This document shows, one piece after another, positions 60,880 to 64,000 of a stretch of DNA of 64,000 nucleotides. Under the pieces are notes generated by a model. It did not search any database. It had not been told where the DNA came from and saw nothing but the letters and a program-made list of their open reading frames with translations. The position numbers and the translations under genes are program-made. Positions within the stretch are counted from its first letter, which is position 1. Each line of letters begins with the position of its first letter. Source of the stretch: Vombatus ursinus (lineage: Eukaryota > Chordata > Mammalia > Diprotodontia > Vombatidae); the NCBI RefSeq assembly GCF_900497805.2, contig NW_020954630.1:9576222-9640221 (forward strand), read 5' to 3'.

Positions 60880-61059
60880 GCAATGCAGCAGACATGACAG
60901 AGTGCTGGATCTTGAGTCAGATCACCTGGGTTTGAATTCCCCTTCTAACATTTACTACCTATGTGACCTTGTAGCAGTCATTTAAGTTCTCTAGATCTCA
61001 GTTTCTTCATCTGTAAAATTGTTGGCATTTTAGGTCTAAATCTAACCATAAGAGACCTT
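60880..61059 (+). mobile_element. MIR-type SINE, left arm of a foldback
   Basis: Forward MIR: GAGTGCTGGATCTTGAGTCA, CTATGTGACCTTGTAGCAGT, CAGTTTCTTCATCTGTAAAA, then TTTTAGGTCTAAATCTAACC. Confidence 0.8.
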
Positions 61060-61188
61060 CAAAGTTGTGCTAAATGGTCTCTAAGGTCTCTTATGGCTAG
61101 ATTTAGACCTAAGATGCTGATCATTTTATAGATGAAGTAACTTAGATCTAGAGAACTGAAATGACTGATACAAGGTCACATAGGTAGT
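60954..61188. repeat. Long inverted repeat (106-bp arms, 23-nt loop)
   Basis: Arms 60954-61059 and 61083-61188, about 90% identical by eye after reverse-complementing, loop 61060-61082. The innermost 27-30 bp (GGTCTAAATCTA, CCATAAGAGACCTT) differ at only one position. Confidence 0.88.
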
Positions 61189-61255
61189 GTGAGAAGAGGC
61201 ATGTGAATTCAGACTCTCCCAATTCTAAATCCAGCACTCTATCCACTACATCATA
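61083..61255 (-). mobile_element. MIR-type SINE, right arm of a foldback
   Basis: Reverse copy of the left arm; ends AGCACTCTATCCACTACATC. Confidence 0.8.
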
Positions 61256-61559
61256 TTACTCATGATGACTAACAAGAGAGAATCATTTCTTGAGGAAGAA
61301 GTTACAGGAACCTAAAGGATAATAATATTTACTCTACCTACCTCTTAGCACACTTCATAAATATTAAAACATGATATCAAGGTGAATTATTATTATCAGT
61401 AGGATAAAATGATTCCATCATCTTGAAACTTAATTCAAATTCCCCAATAGAAAAGGAAAGGAAAGAAGGGCATGGAGTATAAACTGTAGGCATTGGGAAT
61501 GTAGATTTCACCTTGGAATAAAGTAGGTATCATCCCATGGCCTGATACTCTAAAGGAAA

Positions 61560-62640
61560 AGATGACAAGAAGGATTGTAGATTTTAGAAAATGAAATTAT
61601 GAAATACAATTACCAATGATATATTTTCAGACCAGATGGAGATAGTGGTCAAGAGGGGCTTACAAACAAGCATTATCCAAGAGTGGTGATTAGCAGTAGG
61701 CTGCAGAACATTGAACTTGGACCTTTCCTTTTCAATATTTTTATCAATAACTGGGATGAAGACTTGGAAGATGAGTTTTTCAAGTTTGTAGGTGACACAG
61801 ATCTGGCAATATCCATTAAACTTGGATGATAAAATCAACAGTACTCAAAAGTATCTTTACAGGCTGGAAGACTGGGACCAAATTAACAATGTAGATAAAT
61901 GCAAAGACCTGTAACTACACATATGCACAAAAGCAACTGCATAATTAAAGAATGGAAATAGAATTGGTTTAGGAGAGCATGTGGAAAAAAAAACCTAGGG
62001 TTTTTGTTTACTGATATCTCAATGTAAGACTACAATGTAATATACTGCTCCCAAAGCTAATATTAAATTATGAAAAGCATAGCATCCAGAAAAAGGAATG
62101 CAACTGATCCACTATTCTTTGCATGGTCAGATCACACCTGGGGTCATATTAAGTACTGCATTTCAATTTGGGCATCAACAAAGTGGAGTGGCCAGAGAAA
62201 CAGGTGACTGAGATGATGGGAAGCATGTCATAGGAGTAATACTTGATGGAACTAAGGATGTTTAATATGGAAAAGAAAAGAGATATGGGGCATATAAAAG
62301 TCTGTTCTTATATATGTGGGACATGACTGAAAAATGACTTAACAACAACATGCGAAAGACTATCATATAGAGATATTATTAGACTTATTTTGCTTTTCTT
62401 CAGTGGGAAGAAAGAAGGACCAATGAGTAGAAATTATAGTAGAGTTGTGTAACAGTAAGAGCTGTCCAAAAATGGAAAGGGCTGGTTTGTGTGCTAATGA
62501 GTTTCCCATCACTGGGAGTATTCAAATAGACCTGATGAGGTGTCTGTCATGGACCCTGTAAGGAGAATTTTTTTCCCCATCATATAAGAAATTAGACCAA
62601 ATGGCTGCTACAGTTCTTAATAGTTATAAAAATCCTACAT
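61560..62640 (+). mobile_element. L3/CR1-type LINE remnant, RT to 3' end
   Basis: Frames show LGPFLFNIFINNWDEDLEDEF, then KFVGDTDLAISI (CR1 FADDTK region), then RNATDPLFFAWSDHTWGHIK, and NMEKKR-like text (FNMEKKRYGAYKS). The 3' end reads TCACTGGGAGTATTCAAATA and ATTAGACCAAATGGCTGCTA. Decayed. Confidence 0.72.
62316..62350 (+). mobile_element. SINE 3'-tail scrap inside the L3/CR1 remnant
   Basis: GTGGGACATGACTGAAAAAT followed by GACTTAACAACAACA matches only the 3' end of the long marsupial SINE. Confidence 0.5.
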
Positions 62641-64000
62641 TTCTAAGTCTAGTGAATTTTGGTGTGATTCCTTCTACATTTATGCATTTTCCTTCCACCA
62701 TACTTGATAACATAAGGTAGTTTGTGTCATTACTAAAATTAATTTGAATTGCAAGCTTTTTGCATTCAAAGTACTCTGGTTGGGGCATTATGAAGATGCC
62801 GATATTAGAAAAGGAGTAACGGTTGCCCAAACATATCAGTGCCTGCTGCACACTAAACCTCTGAACCCTCTCCAAAGCACAAGAACCTAAGCAACTAACT
62901 TTATAGACAACCTACAGCAACTGAAGCCAGAGTGAGTGACAGTGGGGGGCACGATGGACATGGCAAGCTGTCTTGGGCGATTTGCCTGGTCTTCTACACT
63001 TTCTTTCGGCTGTAACTCTTCTCTTCCTTCCAGCGATTTCAGCATTCTGCACCGATCAGGTCAATGAAACAGCAGTAATGGGGGTTATTTCTTGCCACAC
63101 ATCATTCCCTGCATGGTGTTTGCCGTGGGAATAAACTGTCACAGTATTTTAATATCTGATGCCTTTAGTGAATTATGGAGGAGGTGGGGGGGCATACTTA
63201 ACCTTTGATTACATGTTTAACATTTTTAGGCCTGAGTTGCTTTACACTCTGTAAAAATCATGTCTATTGCATACTGAAAACATTGTTAAATGCTATTTCA
63301 TTTCAATTAGTATCGCAAAGTGGCTTACCATAGGAACATGCGTCCACAAATAACATCTATCTATTCTGATTTATTCTTCAGTCTTATTTGATCCCATTGG
63401 GTATAATGAAGGCACAGGAGAGGTTACCTGCATTAATCTGGGGAAAGAGTCCTGCAAGTTCTTGAAAACAAAGCAAAGACTCACATAACATGGTGACAAA
63501 AGTGTAGGTACCACAAGGACAAACAACAGAGAAGGACTAACACAATTCAGGTGTTGTCATTTTATATTTAGTTGCATACACGATTTATGTTAGTAGTCTT
63601 GTGTCATCAGAAAGTCATAGGTACAAATCCTTATTGAGGTTCCTTGACATTTTCCCTCTTACTATAATTTTGGTTTGGGGGGAGGAAAGGAGGAGGAATC
63701 TACATTGTGAAACTGAGATTTCCTGCTTAGTTAGAATGAATAAATTATGCTTTCTAATTAATTTTGTTTTGGCTTGCAAATACATGAATGGCAGGAGCAA
63801 GGAGGAACATATTGCAATCAATTTAAATCTATACCTTTGGAAAACCCCCCAAACCAATAGACTGTCGTTAAGATGAACAGAATAGATGAGGCACCAAAAC
63901 CTCTAGCAAGTCATTTTGTATGTTTGTTTGTGTGTGTGCACACGTGTGGGGAAAGCTTGTAAATAGAACTGAAAATGGTGAGAAATTATCTATTTTTGTG
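62641..64000. other. Intron, no gene; unique
   Basis: No repeat recognised. 62930-63200 has balanced, high-complexity sequence. A short TG run lies at 63920-63940. Confidence 0.45.

Larger units (their letters stand above)
20733..64000 (-). other. PTPRN2: PTPRN2 intron upstream of the transmembrane exon (partial)
   Basis: No further exon resembling the IA-2beta ectodomain was found between the acceptor and the right edge, so this intron is at least 43 kb. Human PTPRN2 is also a very large gene with very long introns. The inner part (to ~40.1 kb) is repeat-poor and GC-rich in places; the outer part is repeat-rich. A short ectodomain exon (under about 60 codons) could have been missed by eye. 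Confidence 0.75.

Noticed and set aside
20733-64000. Other PTPRN2 ectodomain exons
   Set aside because: No frame with splice sites matched the remembered ectodomain text such as ILQTGVG or VTFKVSANV. The intron is expected to be very long.
1-64000. LTR or retroviral fossils
   Set aside because: No LTR pair, primer site or gag/pol/env-like frame was recognised; a library search could still find solitary, very old LTRs.

Overview
The window looks like marsupial (metatherian) nuclear DNA. The main evidence is about a dozen copies of tRNA-derived SINEs of the marsupial Mar1/WALLSI type, in a short (~150 bp) and a long (~250 bp) form. These sit among older MIR/THER-type CORE-SINEs, L2, L3/CR1 and RTE LINE fragments and old DNA transposons, which is a typical marsupial mix. 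I recognised no LTR or retroviral element, no bacterial-type gene, no CRISPR array and no tRNA or rRNA gene. The species cannot be fixed from the sequence alone.

The only host coding sequence I can support is one 213-bp exon on the minus strand (20520-20732). It encodes the juxtamembrane and transmembrane segment of PTPRN2 (IA-2beta/phogrin), a receptor-type tyrosine-phosphatase-like protein of neuroendocrine dense-core vesicles. It has a strong acceptor and donor, is phase 0 at both ends, and matches the remembered human protein closely. The window is therefore best read as the inside of a very large gene transcribed right to left, with more than 43 kb of upstream intron and more than 20 kb of downstream intron. 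I found no neighbouring PTPRN2 exon.

Layout. 1-14.4 kb is repeat-rich intron with L2, MIR and SINE copies (one SINE nested in L2 with a clean target-site duplication), microsatellites and a local direct duplication. About 15.6-40.1 kb is a roughly 24.5-kb stretch in which I recognise no interspersed repeat. It contains the PTPRN2 exon, AT-rich segments with homeodomain-type sites, and a GC-rich core (22-36 kb). That core has CGG/AGC triplets, EGR-type, CRE-type and GC-box motifs, several long polypurine tracts all on the plus strand, and a promoter-like module on the PTPRN2-sense strand (CCAAT box, RFX X-box-like site and TATA box within ~150 bp near 32.0 kb). From 40.1 to 64 kb the intron is again repeat-rich, with long L2, RTE and L3/CR1 remnants, a palindromic MITE, and a foldback (inverted) duplication of a MIR near 61 kb.

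The most interesting reading is that the transposon-poor core is a cis-regulatory and alternative-promoter domain inside PTPRN2, just upstream (in transcription) of the membrane-spanning exon. This is inference: conservation and transcript data would decide it.
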